5,502 nt of DNA from Paludibacteraceae bacterium (GCA_023227695.1 JALNVE010000223.1:1-5502); one strand, 5' to 3'; numbered from the stretch's first letter, positions 1 through 5,255 are shown. A program made the numbers and translations. The notes: generated from the sequence alone by a model not told the origin.

Positions 1-3
1 AGT

Positions 4-648
4 TCAAAACATCTTAAACTCGAGACCGAGGAAAAGATTAGGGTATATGACTCCTTTACAAAAATTTAAACAATTGACAAACTTGGATTTAAATGAGGTT
101 GCATTGTCCGCTTGAATCCAGCAGATGCTATTTAAAGTTTCTGTATATGAGGCATGAGGATGATCTTTTAACCATCCTGGTAATATGTCATTTTTTACAT
201 CATACTCTTTCTCTATTTGTAGATACCCATAAATAACGTGAACAATTGGAGATTTTTTGTCATATTGTAAAACGCCGTTTGTCAACATTGTCCTTCTAAA
301 TCGACCAAAGAAAAGAAATATATCTCCTTTTCCAACACCTTGATTATGAAGATGAGACAAGCTCTGAACCATCTGACCAAATGTAGGTGTCCACCCTTTC
401 ATACGAACCTTAGCGTCTTCTCTTAAATCAGGATCAAGATGGCAATATTTCACCTTAAAATCATATCTAGAATTGAGTTGCTTAATTATTTGAAAATATG
501 TCAGATCTCCATATTTCAAACTTTCATAACAATTTTCATCACCTTCTGAAGGTATCGGCAAAGACAACATGGTTCCGTCTGGAAGAATAGGATTTGGAAT
601 CTTTCCATTCTGCGAATCAAAACCTTTTCGACTGAATATTATTTTCAT
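4..648 (-). CDS. Nmad3-type putative nucleotide modification protein
   Basis: Complete frame of 214 residues starting MKIIFSRKGFDS and ending in TGA at 6-4. I recognise the pattern of the Nmad3 family: an N-terminal SRKGFD...PILPDGT...LPIP block (residues 6-33), YGDLTY (46-51), HLDPDLR (70-76), GWTPTFGQ (85-92), a hydrophobic core NQGVGKGDIFLFFGRFRR (102-119), HVIYGYLQIEKEYDV (137-151) and a DHPHASYTETLNSICW segment (162-177). The biochemistry is not established; the family is linked by comparative genomics to modified DNA bases in phages and bacterial islands. No signal peptide or membrane segment, so presumably cytosolic. Its ATG lies 2 bases after the Nmad2 stop, so the two are almost certainly co-transcribed and perhaps translationally coupled. 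The C-terminus after about residue 180 departs from what I remember of the family and looks short. It is AT-richer than the ATPase gene. Family call fairly sure, function unknown. Confidence 0.86.
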   Translation of the reverse strand: MKIIFSRKGFDSQNGKIPNPILPDGTMLSLPIPSEGDENCYESLKYGDLTYFQIIKQLNSRYDFKVKYCHLDPDLREDAKVRMKGWTPTFGQMVQSLSHLHNQGVGKGDIFLFFGRFRRTMLTNGVLQYDKKSPIVHVIYGYLQIEKEYDVKNDILPGWLKDHPHASYTETLNSICWIQADNATSFKSKFVNCLNFCKGVIYPNLFLGLEFKMF

Positions 649-650
649 AA

Positions 651-1334
651 TTATTTACCTACAATTTTAGCCTGATTTTTATGTTTCCTTACATAGGAAA
701 TAAAATCATCAACTTTTTCTTGATCATTTAAGAAAATTGAGCAACGACCAGGCTTATAATGTTCTATTCCATCATAATTAACATCTAAATAATTTCCTTC
801 ACCAAAATAGTAAAACTCTTCACAGATAATTACATTTTCACCATTAACATCATGTTCTTTTAGGTCTTCACCATGACTCTTGTTTTCGAGTTGAATAGTA
901 TAACTTATGCCATTATGATCAATTATATCATAATAAATATTATCTCCTAAATATAAAATTTCATTATCAAAGTTGCCATAATCTCTAGCTCCACAACTTG
1001 AACTATGACAAGCATCATCCTTTAAAATTTGACTAAACGATTGAGTTTTTTTATATTCAGGAGGCATTATTGGTTTTTTCATTTCAAATCTCTTATCATT
1101 CCAATAGTCATTATAAGAAATTTTTTCGCTAATCCGAGCAAGATAGATCAACCGTTTTCCTTCTCCTTTTTTCTGCAACCGTTTCCCACTCCATCCTGCA
1201 ATCCAATCACCAGATTTCACATTTTTACTTTTTCTTATTTGAGGTTTACACGTTGCTAAAGTCAAATAATCAAAAAAAGGATTTGGAGCAAACCCTGTAT
1301 CATGCGTCATTGTATAAAAACAAATTTTACCCAT
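651..1334 (-). CDS. Nmad2-type putative nucleotide modification protein
   Basis: 227 residues from the chosen start MGKICFYTMTHDTGFAPNP. An ATG 10 codons upstream (1364) is in frame, but its extension (HCQPTKLIK) is not family-like, and the internal ATG puts the conserved THDTGFAPNP at residues 10-19, as I expect for Nmad2. Other landmarks: LATCKPQIR (26-34), KSGDWIAGWSGKR (40-52), RLIYLARISEKISYNDYWND (61-80), GDNIYY (130-135), YYFGEGNY (175-182) and a basic C-terminus. The 'GDWIxGW ... LIYLARISEKI' arrangement recalls PUA-like EVE/ASCH domains that read modified bases; that link is my inference. Family knowledge: Nmad2 is a nucleotide-modification-associated domain found by genome context, without assigned chemistry. 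No membrane segment or signal peptide. First gene of the pair with Nmad3. Several cysteines (C110, C115) lie in a CHSSSC stretch, possibly a metal or redox site but unproven. Confidence 0.85.
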   Translation of the reverse strand: MGKICFYTMTHDTGFAPNPFFDYLTLATCKPQIRKSKNVKSGDWIAGWSGKRLQKKGEGKRLIYLARISEKISYNDYWNDKRFEMKKPIMPPEYKKTQSFSQILKDDACHSSSCGARDYGNFDNEILYLGDNIYYDIIDHNGISYTIQLENKSHGEDLKEHDVNGENVIICEEFYYFGEGNYLDVNYDGIEHYKPGRCSIFLNDQEKVDDFISYVRKHKNQAKIVGK

Positions 1335-1378
1335 TTTTATTAATTTTGTTGGTTGACAATGCAATTTTTATAAACATT

Positions 1379-1386
1379 TAAATATA
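1379..1386 (-). promoter_or_regulatory. Weak -7-like box for the Nmad pair
   Basis: On the minus strand TATATTTA matches the Bacteroidetes -7 element TAnnTTTG at all but the last base, 44 bases before the chosen Nmad2 start. No TTG lies at the expected -33 distance (a TTG is present but too close). The spacer is very AT-rich, so a chance match is quite possible. Confidence 0.22.
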
Positions 1387-1426
1387 CATGTTTTTTCACA
1401 AGAAATCATATAGGCATGAAAATATA

Positions 1427-1443
1427 GTGAGATAAAATCTCAC
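1427..1443 (-). repeat. Short perfect stem-loop (7 bp, 3-nt loop)
   Basis: GTGAGAT-AAA-ATCTCAC is a perfect 7-bp inverted repeat with a 3-base loop. It shares base 1443 with the larger hairpin beside it and lies between the ATPase end and the Nmad2 start. It could be part of a compound terminator, or an operator for the Nmad pair about 95 bp upstream of Nmad2. No decisive evidence for either. Confidence 0.5.
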
Positions 1444-1490
1444 CTTCCCGATTGGAGAGATGCACAACCGAAGCTCTCCAATCGGGAGGG
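1443..1490 (-). terminator. Strong hairpin after the P-type ATPase gene
   Basis: The arms 1443-1459 and 1474-1490 pair over 17 bp with a single G-T wobble, of which 13 bp (CCCGATTGGAGAG / CTCTCCAATCGGG) are continuous and perfect. The loop is 14 bases. It starts 8 bases after the ATPase stop codon in the direction of transcription, so a 3'-end hairpin is the natural reading. There is no T-run directly after it on the minus strand, which is atypical for an intrinsic terminator. It may instead protect the 3' end, or separate the ATPase transcript from the Nmad genes that follow on the same strand. Confidence 0.55.
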
Positions 1491-1506
1491 CTAGTTTTCA
1501 ACTAGC
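1490..1506 (-). repeat. Short perfect stem-loop over the ATPase stop codon
   Basis: GCTAGTT-TTC-AACTAGC is a perfect 7-bp inverted repeat with a 3-base loop. The TGA stop of the ATPase (1500-1498) sits in the loop and at the edge of the stem. It abuts the larger hairpin at 1443-1490, making three stems in a row. Confidence 0.5.
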
Positions 1507-3393
1507 TATATTGTTTACCCTCAATGTTCTCATGGCATTTAGGACGGCTAGGAACGTTACGCCAACGTCGGCGAAGACGGCCATCCACATGGTGGCAAGA
1601 CCGAAGAAGGCAAGGACAAGCACGGCTACTTTGATGATGATGGCGAAGGCTGTATTCTGTTTGGCAATGTTCAATGTGCGACGCGCCAGGCGAATGGCTT
1701 CGGCAATCTTGGACGGCTTATCGTCCATCAAGACCACATCGGCAGCCTCTATTGCCGCATCGCTGCCTAGACCACCCATGGCGATACCCACATCTGCACG
1801 GGCCAAAACAGGCGCATCGTTGATGCCATCGCCCACAAAGGCAACCTTGCCATCGTGCGGTTCTCTGAGCAGCTGTTCAACCACATTCACCTTTCCATCA
1901 GGAAGAAGCTCGGCTTCATATTCTTCTATACCGACGATTTTAGCCACATCGGCAGCCACCTCTTTTTTATCTCCTGTGAGCATGACCAAACGGCTTACGC
2001 CAGCAGACTTCAAGGCCGAAACGGCCTCTGCTGCGTCGCTCTTTACTTTGTCGGAAACTATGATGTGACCAGCATATTCACCGTCCATAGCTAAATGAAC
2101 TACCGTTCCGAACTTATGACACGGACGCGATTGAACTTTGAGTTCATCCATCAACTTTTCATTACCAACATACACTTGATGTCCGTTAATATTGGCTGAT
2201 ATGCCCTTTCCTGCAACCTCCTGCACATTCTCTACTTTACAATTGTCGTCTTCATTAACAAACACCTGTTTCAAAGAGATGGCAATCGGGTGCGTTGAGT
2301 AACGCTCTACGTGCGCTGCATAGTGAAGCAACTCTATATCGTTGATTTTATCGGGATGGATTGCCGTGACGCTGAAAACACCTTCTGTCATGGTTCCCGT
2401 TTTATCGAATGCTATAGTCGAAACTTTGGCAAGCGTCTCCATGTAGTTGGAACCCTTGACAAGGATTCCACGTTTGGATGCACCACCAATTCCACCGAAG
2501 AAAGTAAGCGGCACGGAGATAACCAAAGCACACGGACAAGAGACTACCAAGAAGGTCAACGCACGATAGAGCCATGTGCCAAAATTTGCGATGAAACTTT
2601 CAGACAGAAGTGGCGGAACGAAGGCCACAATTAGAGCCAATGCCACGACGATCGGGGTATAGATACGTGCAAATTTGGAGATGAAGTTTTCGCTTTTCGA
2701 TTTGTTTTCAGACGCATTCTCTACCAACTCAAGCACTTTTGATGCAGTGGATTCACCGAAAGATTTGGTCACACGCACCTTAACCACACCCGAAAGATTT
2801 ACACAACCTGACATGATATCGTCGCCAGCGTGAATGGTGCGAGGAACACTCTCACCCGTAAGGGCAACCGTATCCAGACTGGAATCACCTTCCAATATAA
2901 AGCCGTCTAACGGCACTTTCTCGCCCGGTTTGATGATGATGGTCTCGCCTATTTGGACCGAATCTGGTGCAATGGCACTCAAAACACCGTCACGCTCAAC
3001 ATTTGCCACATCGGGACGAATATCCATCAGTTTGGAGATAGATTTACGGCTACGGCCTTCAGCAATCTCCTCGAACAACTCTCCCACTTGGAAAAAAAGC
3101 ATAACAAACACAGCCTCTGGAAACTGATTCTCTGCGCCCGGCATAAAGCCAATCGCAAGAGCACCGACAGTAGCCAGAGACATCAAGAAATCCTCGTCCA
3201 ACGCCTCACCATGCGAGAGATCTTCGGCAGCCTCTATCAACACATCGTAACCTGCTATGAGATAAGGTACCAGATAGACAAGCAACAACTGCCACATGGG
3301 CAAGTTAAACGAATGCTCAATCAACACCGCCACCACAAGCAATACGCTTGAAGCTATTATTTTTCCTATTTTTATTTTGTTTTCCGTCTCCAT
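1498..3393 (-). CDS. zntA: P1B-type heavy-metal (Zn/Cd/Pb) exporting ATPase
   Basis: Inner-membrane pump that uses ATP to export soft divalent cations. 631 residues. Visible landmarks: actuator TGES (179-182); metal-binding CPC in a membrane helix (286-288, within SCPCAL); phosphorylation motif DKTGT with catalytic D330; the P1B HP pair (STHP, 366-369); TGDK (473-476); hinge GDGINDAP (521-528). About eight membrane segments lie near 10-26, 33-49, 70-85, 93-110, 247-263, 276-298, 582-600 and 601-622. The last two carry K588 and D609 (FADVG), matching the lysine and aspartate that mark the Zn/Cd/Pb subgroup (E. coli ZntA K693, D714). CPC plus K/D argues against copper. The N-terminus enters the membrane almost at once, with no HMA CxxC domain, so the protein is compact. 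ATG at 3393 has no obvious Shine-Dalgarno site. A Fur-family gene lies upstream on the same strand and a palindromic operator candidate lies between them. The zntA symbol is by class, not proven orthology. Confidence 0.96.
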   Translation of the reverse strand: METENKIKIGKIIASSVLLVVAVLIEHSFNLPMWQLLLVYLVPYLIAGYDVLIEAAEDLSHGEALDEDFLMSLATVGALAIGFMPGAENQFPEAVFVMLFFQVGELFEEIAEGRSRKSISKLMDIRPDVANVERDGVLSAIAPDSVQIGETIIIKPGEKVPLDGFILEGDSSLDTVALTGESVPRTIHAGDDIMSGCVNLSGVVKVRVTKSFGESTASKVLELVENASENKSKSENFISKFARIYTPIVVALALIVAFVPPLLSESFIANFGTWLYRALTFLVVSCPCALVISVPLTFFGGIGGASKRGILVKGSNYMETLAKVSTIAFDKTGTMTEGVFSVTAIHPDKINDIELLHYAAHVERYSTHPIAISLKQVFVNEDDNCKVENVQEVAGKGISANINGHQVYVGNEKLMDELKVQSRPCHKFGTVVHLAMDGEYAGHIIVSDKVKSDAAEAVSALKSAGVSRLVMLTGDKKEVAADVAKIVGIEEYEAELLPDGKVNVVEQLLREPHDGKVAFVGDGINDAPVLARADVGIAMGGLGSDAAIEAADVVLMDDKPSKIAEAIRLARRTLNIAKQNTAFAIIIKVAVLVLAFFGLATMWMAVFADVGVTFLAVLNAMRTLRVNNIAS

Positions 3394-3420
3394 ATCGACT
3401 TGTTTTCATTCTTACGGAGA

Positions 3421-3428
3421 CAAAGGTG
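3421..3428 (-). promoter_or_regulatory. Candidate -7 box of the ATPase gene
   Basis: The minus strand reads CACCTTTG, one mismatch from TAnnTTTG, ending 27 bases before the ATPase ATG. That would place the palindrome at 3441-3455 across the -33 region. A well-spaced TTG is not seen. An alternative, GAACTTTG, overlaps the palindrome itself. Confidence 0.35.
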
Positions 3429-3440
3429 AGAAAAAAAAGA

Positions 3441-3455
3441 TGCAACTTGGTTGCA
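3441..3455. promoter_or_regulatory. Perfect 6-3-6 palindrome, likely Fur-family operator
   Basis: TGCAAC-TTG-GTTGCA is a perfect inverted repeat spanning 15 bp, the same span as typical Fur/Zur/PerR boxes (7-1-7). It is 48 bp upstream of the metal ATPase start, in the gap between that gene and a Fur-family regulator gene. Binding by this regulator is inferred from position and symmetry only. If CACCTTTG at 3421-3428 is the -7 box, the palindrome covers about -27 to -41 and binding would block RNA polymerase. Confidence 0.6.
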
Positions 3456-3475
3456 AAGTTCTTTAACTAGGAATT

Positions 3476-3498
3476 ATTTTGTTTTAGATCAACAAAAT
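3476..3498. repeat. 8-bp inverted repeat upstream of the ATPase operator
   Basis: ATTTTGTT and AACAAAAT pair perfectly around a 7-base spacer. The element lies 20 bp upstream of the palindrome at 3441-3455 and shares no sequence with it. It could be a second regulator site or a weak hairpin after the Fur-family gene. The arms are AT-rich, so chance is not excluded. Confidence 0.4.
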
Positions 3499-3583
3499 TT
3501 AGGAATAAGGGGGTTGTTAGGAATAATAGGTACAGACATGAATTTGCACTGATTTCTTTGCAGACGTTCCGTGGACTGGGTGA

Positions 3584-3606
3584 CCATCCGAGAGGATTTT
3601 CGGTGG
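3584..3606 (-). terminator. Possible weak hairpin after the Fur-family gene
   Basis: On the minus strand CCACCGA pairs with TCGG(A)TGG, a 7-bp stem with a one-base bulge and an 8-base loop, about 25 bases after the regulator's stop codon. No T-run follows. It would separate the regulator transcript from the ATPase, but evidence is thin. Confidence 0.25.
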
Positions 3607-3630
3607 AAATGTATGGTAGGTGAATTTTTA

Positions 3631-4071
3631 TTATGCCAGATTGTTTCCTATTTCATTCTTTTTACAACAGCTTGGGCAGATGCCTTTAATCATGTAGTTG
3701 ACAGATTTGGATTCGAAGCCTTCAGGTATCTGGACAAGCGGAATGTCAACCCCTTCAAGGCAAAAGGTGTGATGGCATTTTTCGCAATAAAAATGGACGT
3801 GTCCGCCCAACGCATGGAGCAGATCTTCATGACATATTTCATATTTAAGCGAGCCGCTACCGTCTTCGATGGCATGGACCACATCATGCTGCACAAAAAG
3901 CGTTATGACTCTGAATATGCTTGATTTGTCGATAGAAAGGAGATTATCTTCTATGTCGGAGATGCTCAACGGACAACCTAATTTGGCCATCGTTTCGTAG
4001 ACCAGAATTCTGTTTGCCGTTGGTTTCACATCCTTCTGCTGTAGTTTTTCAGTAACACTCAATGCTTTCAT
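3631..4071 (-). CDS. Fur-family metal-responsive transcriptional regulator
   Basis: 146 residues. The N-terminal winged helix (about 1-80) carries the family pattern KPTANRILVYETM (16-28) and the recognition-helix region SIDKSSIFRVITLFVQHDVVH (46-66). The C-terminal metal and dimerisation half has HVHFYCEKC (91-99) and CPSC (132-135), giving the paired CxxC structural zinc site, with H86, H91 and H93 as candidate sensor ligands. The length matches Fur/Zur/PerR proteins. It lies upstream of the Zn/Cd-type ATPase on the same strand, 237 bp apart, and the gap holds a Fur-sized palindrome. This suggests a regulator of metal export, which would be unusual for the family since Fur and Zur usually control uptake; it could respond to zinc, cadmium or peroxide. 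A near-consensus -7 box is 20 bases before the start. Which subfamily it belongs to cannot be settled from sequence alone, so no symbol is given. Confidence 0.93.
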   Translation of the reverse strand: MKALSVTEKLQQKDVKPTANRILVYETMAKLGCPLSISDIEDNLLSIDKSSIFRVITLFVQHDVVHAIEDGSGSLKYEICHEDLLHALGGHVHFYCEKCHHTFCLEGVDIPLVQIPEGFESKSVNYMIKGICPSCCKKNEIGNNLA

Positions 4072-4091
4072 GCGTTGTCAGTTTTGATGTA

Positions 4092-4099
4092 CAAAAATA
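4092..4099 (-). promoter_or_regulatory. -7 promoter element of the Fur-family gene
   Basis: The minus strand reads TATTTTTG, an exact match to the Bacteroidetes -7 consensus TAnnTTTG, ending 20 bases before the regulator's ATG. The -33 TTG at the usual spacing is not evident, and the region is AT-rich. Confidence 0.42.
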
Positions 4100-4157
4100 G
4101 GAATAAAAACAAAAAGGGAGGTGTGATTATACCTTCCAAAACACAATATTGGCCGAA

Positions 4158-4199
4158 ATTTGTACTTTCGAAAATACAAATACAACTCAAAATTGTATT
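4158..4199. promoter_or_regulatory. Two overlapping-region dyads in the divergent intergenic
   Basis: ATTTGTA (4158-4164) and TACAAAT (4175-4181) form a perfect 7-bp inverted repeat with a 10-base spacer. AATACAA (4179-4185) and TTGTATT (4193-4199) form a second with a 7-base spacer; the middle arms overlap. TACAA/TTGTA is therefore repeated four times in alternating orientation. The cluster lies about 87-128 bp upstream of the Fur-family start and 135-176 bp upstream of the plus-strand gene, so it could serve either. It does not resemble the palindrome before the ATPase. The rest of 4072-4333 holds only promoter-like boxes and no credible ORF. Confidence 0.35.
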
Positions 4200-4300
4200 C
4201 TCTAAAATGTAATTTGATTTGTATAGAACATGTTAGGGATTGAAATTATTCGATTAAATGGAGTTTTATCTGCAAACAATCAACATTTTCATAAAATGAG

Positions 4301-4308
4301 TATCTTTA
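4301..4308 (+). promoter_or_regulatory. Weak -7 box for the AlkZ-like gene
   Basis: TATCTTTA matches TAnnTTTG except for the last base and ends 25 bases before the ATG at 4334. No TTG is present at the expected -33 distance. Position is right, sequence only fair. Confidence 0.3.
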
Positions 4309-4333
4309 TCCTATCAAATAAAAACAACAAAGC

Positions 4334-5047
4334 ATGGCATTCAAGCAAATCACTTCGATTGAAGATTTGGAGAACTTAGCGTTGGAGCTAGGATTTCTTC
4401 CTTTTTTCTCCTGCGGAATCAGCGGCTATTCTGTAGAGGAGTTGATTCGTTCGGACATGTGGTTCAGTAGCGAGCAGGAGGGCCCGTGGAAATGGAAAGG
4501 TCCGATTATCCAAAACAACCGCTTGGCATACGGAAAATTCTTCCGCCATAAGGCTGTTTTTGTTAGCCTTGAATGGCTGCCCGATTTCATCAATTACCGT
4601 CGATCACTTCGTCCGAAGATCTCCGACGATTTGGCTGCGCTCAATGATATAGTGCTACAATCTCTTGAGATTGACGGTTCGGCTACGATTAAAGAGTTAC
4701 GCCAAGAGTTGGATTTTGCATGCGGACGCAAGAAACGCTCCGATTACGACCTTGTTGATACCCTACCACTGACCAACAACAAGAAGATTCCTCTTGATCT
4801 AATTCTCTCTCGTCTGCAGATGGAGACACGCCTTGTCATCAAAGATTTTGAGTACAACACCGATCGTCACGGCAAACCATACGGCTGGGGAATTGCCCGC
4901 TACGCCACACCAGAGACGCTCTACGGACGAGAAATCATCAATGCGGAAGGTCGCACACCAGAAGTGTCACGTCAACGTATTTTTGACCATTTGTCGAAAA
5001 TCATCCCTAATGCAAACGAGAAACAGATAACCAAACTGATTGGATAA
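4334..5047 (+). CDS. AlkZ-related (DNA-glycosylase-like) protein, function unproven
   Basis: 237 residues, soluble, starting MAFKQITSIEDLENLALELGF. The conserved-looking pieces are MWFSSEQEGPWKWKGPII (42-59), YGKFFRHKAVFVSLEWLPDFINYRRS (66-91), a middle helical part with ATIKELRQEL (117-126), LSRLQMETRLVIKDFEYNTD (158-177) and GKPYGWGIARYATPE (180-194). I associate this W-rich 'GPWxWKGPII...YGKFF...WxPDFxNYRR...YGWGxARYATPE' pattern with proteins named AlkZ-related, after the AlkZ/YcaQ glycosylases with winged-helix architecture. The resemblance is from memory and no catalytic activity should be assumed. ATIKELRQEL followed by RLQMETRLVIKDFEY looks like a winged-helix DNA-binding unit (inferred). 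It is divergent from the Fur-family gene with 262 bp between them and is followed by a tiny membrane-peptide ORF. Its higher GC content and codon use resemble the ATPase rather than the Nmad genes. Confidence 0.85.
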   Translation: MAFKQITSIEDLENLALELGFLPFFSCGISGYSVEELIRSDMWFSSEQEGPWKWKGPIIQNNRLAYGKFFRHKAVFVSLEWLPDFINYRRSLRPKISDDLAALNDIVLQSLEIDGSATIKELRQELDFACGRKKRSDYDLVDTLPLTNNKKIPLDLILSRLQMETRLVIKDFEYNTDRHGKPYGWGIARYATPETLYGREIINAEGRTPEVSRQRIFDHLSKIIPNANEKQITKLIG

Positions 5048-5114
5048 AACTTCCACTTTTCATCCTCATTTTGAAAAACAAAACATTACTTTTACAACAT
5101 TAAAATAGAAGAAA

Positions 5115-5189
5115 ATGAAATTTATCATCATAGCTTTAATCATCTTATTTATTGGCGTTACTCTGTTCTTCATGAAGAGTAACAAGTAG
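5115..5189 (+). CDS. Small single-pass membrane peptide (24 aa)
   Basis: ATG to TAG encodes MKFIIIALIILFIGVTLFFM then KSNK: one hydrophobic segment (residues 3-20) flanked by lysines, the layout of a genuine small membrane protein with K2 at the N-terminus and KSNK at the other end. A purine-rich AGAAG precedes the start by a few bases, a -7-like TACTTTTA (5087-5094) lies 20 bases before it, and a hairpin with a T-run follows the stop by 2 bases. It starts 67 bases after the AlkZ-like gene and may share its transcript. I do not recognise a family. Short hydrophobic ORFs also arise by chance in AT-rich DNA, so this is a candidate. Confidence 0.48.
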   Translation: MKFIIIALIILFIGVTLFFMKSNK

Positions 5190-5191
5190 AT

Positions 5192-5211
5192 AGAATCCCC
5201 TATTCTTTTTT
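5192..5211 (+). terminator. Weak intrinsic terminator after the small ORF
   Basis: AGAAT-CCCCT-ATTCT forms a 5-bp stem with a 5-base loop, running directly into a stretch of six T (5206-5211). The layout is right for an intrinsic terminator of the plus-strand AlkZ-like gene and small ORF, but the stem is short and AT-rich. Confidence 0.4.
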
Positions 5212-5235
5212 CCAATTTTTTATATGGATATTTCA

Positions 5236-5255
5236 TAGAACGAACGTTCGTTCTA
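5236..5255. promoter_or_regulatory. Perfect 20-bp palindrome (TetR-operator-like)
   Basis: TAGAACGAAC is followed without a gap by its exact reverse complement GTTCGTTCTA. The core GAACGAACGTTCGTTC has the look of TetR-family operators. If the minus-strand frame ending at 5260 is a gene, the palindrome lies only 4 bases past its stop and between convergent genes, where a bidirectional 3'-end hairpin (8-bp stem, ACGT loop) is equally possible. No TetR gene is seen in the window. Confidence 0.5.

Noticed and set aside
1443..1490. Idea that the 17-bp inverted repeat is an invertible (phase-variable) promoter switch
   Set aside because: The 14-base interval is too short to hold a promoter and no site-specific recombinase gene is in the window; a hairpin is simpler.
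1460..2068. Plus-strand open frame of 202 codons
   Set aside because: It lies wholly opposite the P-type ATPase, is Ala/Ser/Thr-rich and low in complexity, as expected for the antisense of a real gene, and starts inside the hairpin.
2311..3351. Several plus-strand frames of about 100-130 codons
   Set aside because: All are antisense shadows of the ATPase; cysteine-, histidine- and serine-rich translations with no family character.
3318..3409. Minus-strand 30-codon frame starting MKTSRYGDGK that overlaps the ATPase start
   Set aside because: Out of frame with the ATPase, very basic, no conservation evidence; could be a leader peptide but nothing supports it beyond an ATG.
3543..3562. Two direct TTTGCA half-sites 14 bp apart, similar to arms of the 3441 palindrome
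   Set aside because: Direct rather than inverted and lacking the AC of the full half-site; likely chance.
3571..3924. Plus-strand open frame of 117 codons
   Set aside because: Antisense of the Fur-family gene, which has clear domain motifs on the minus strand.
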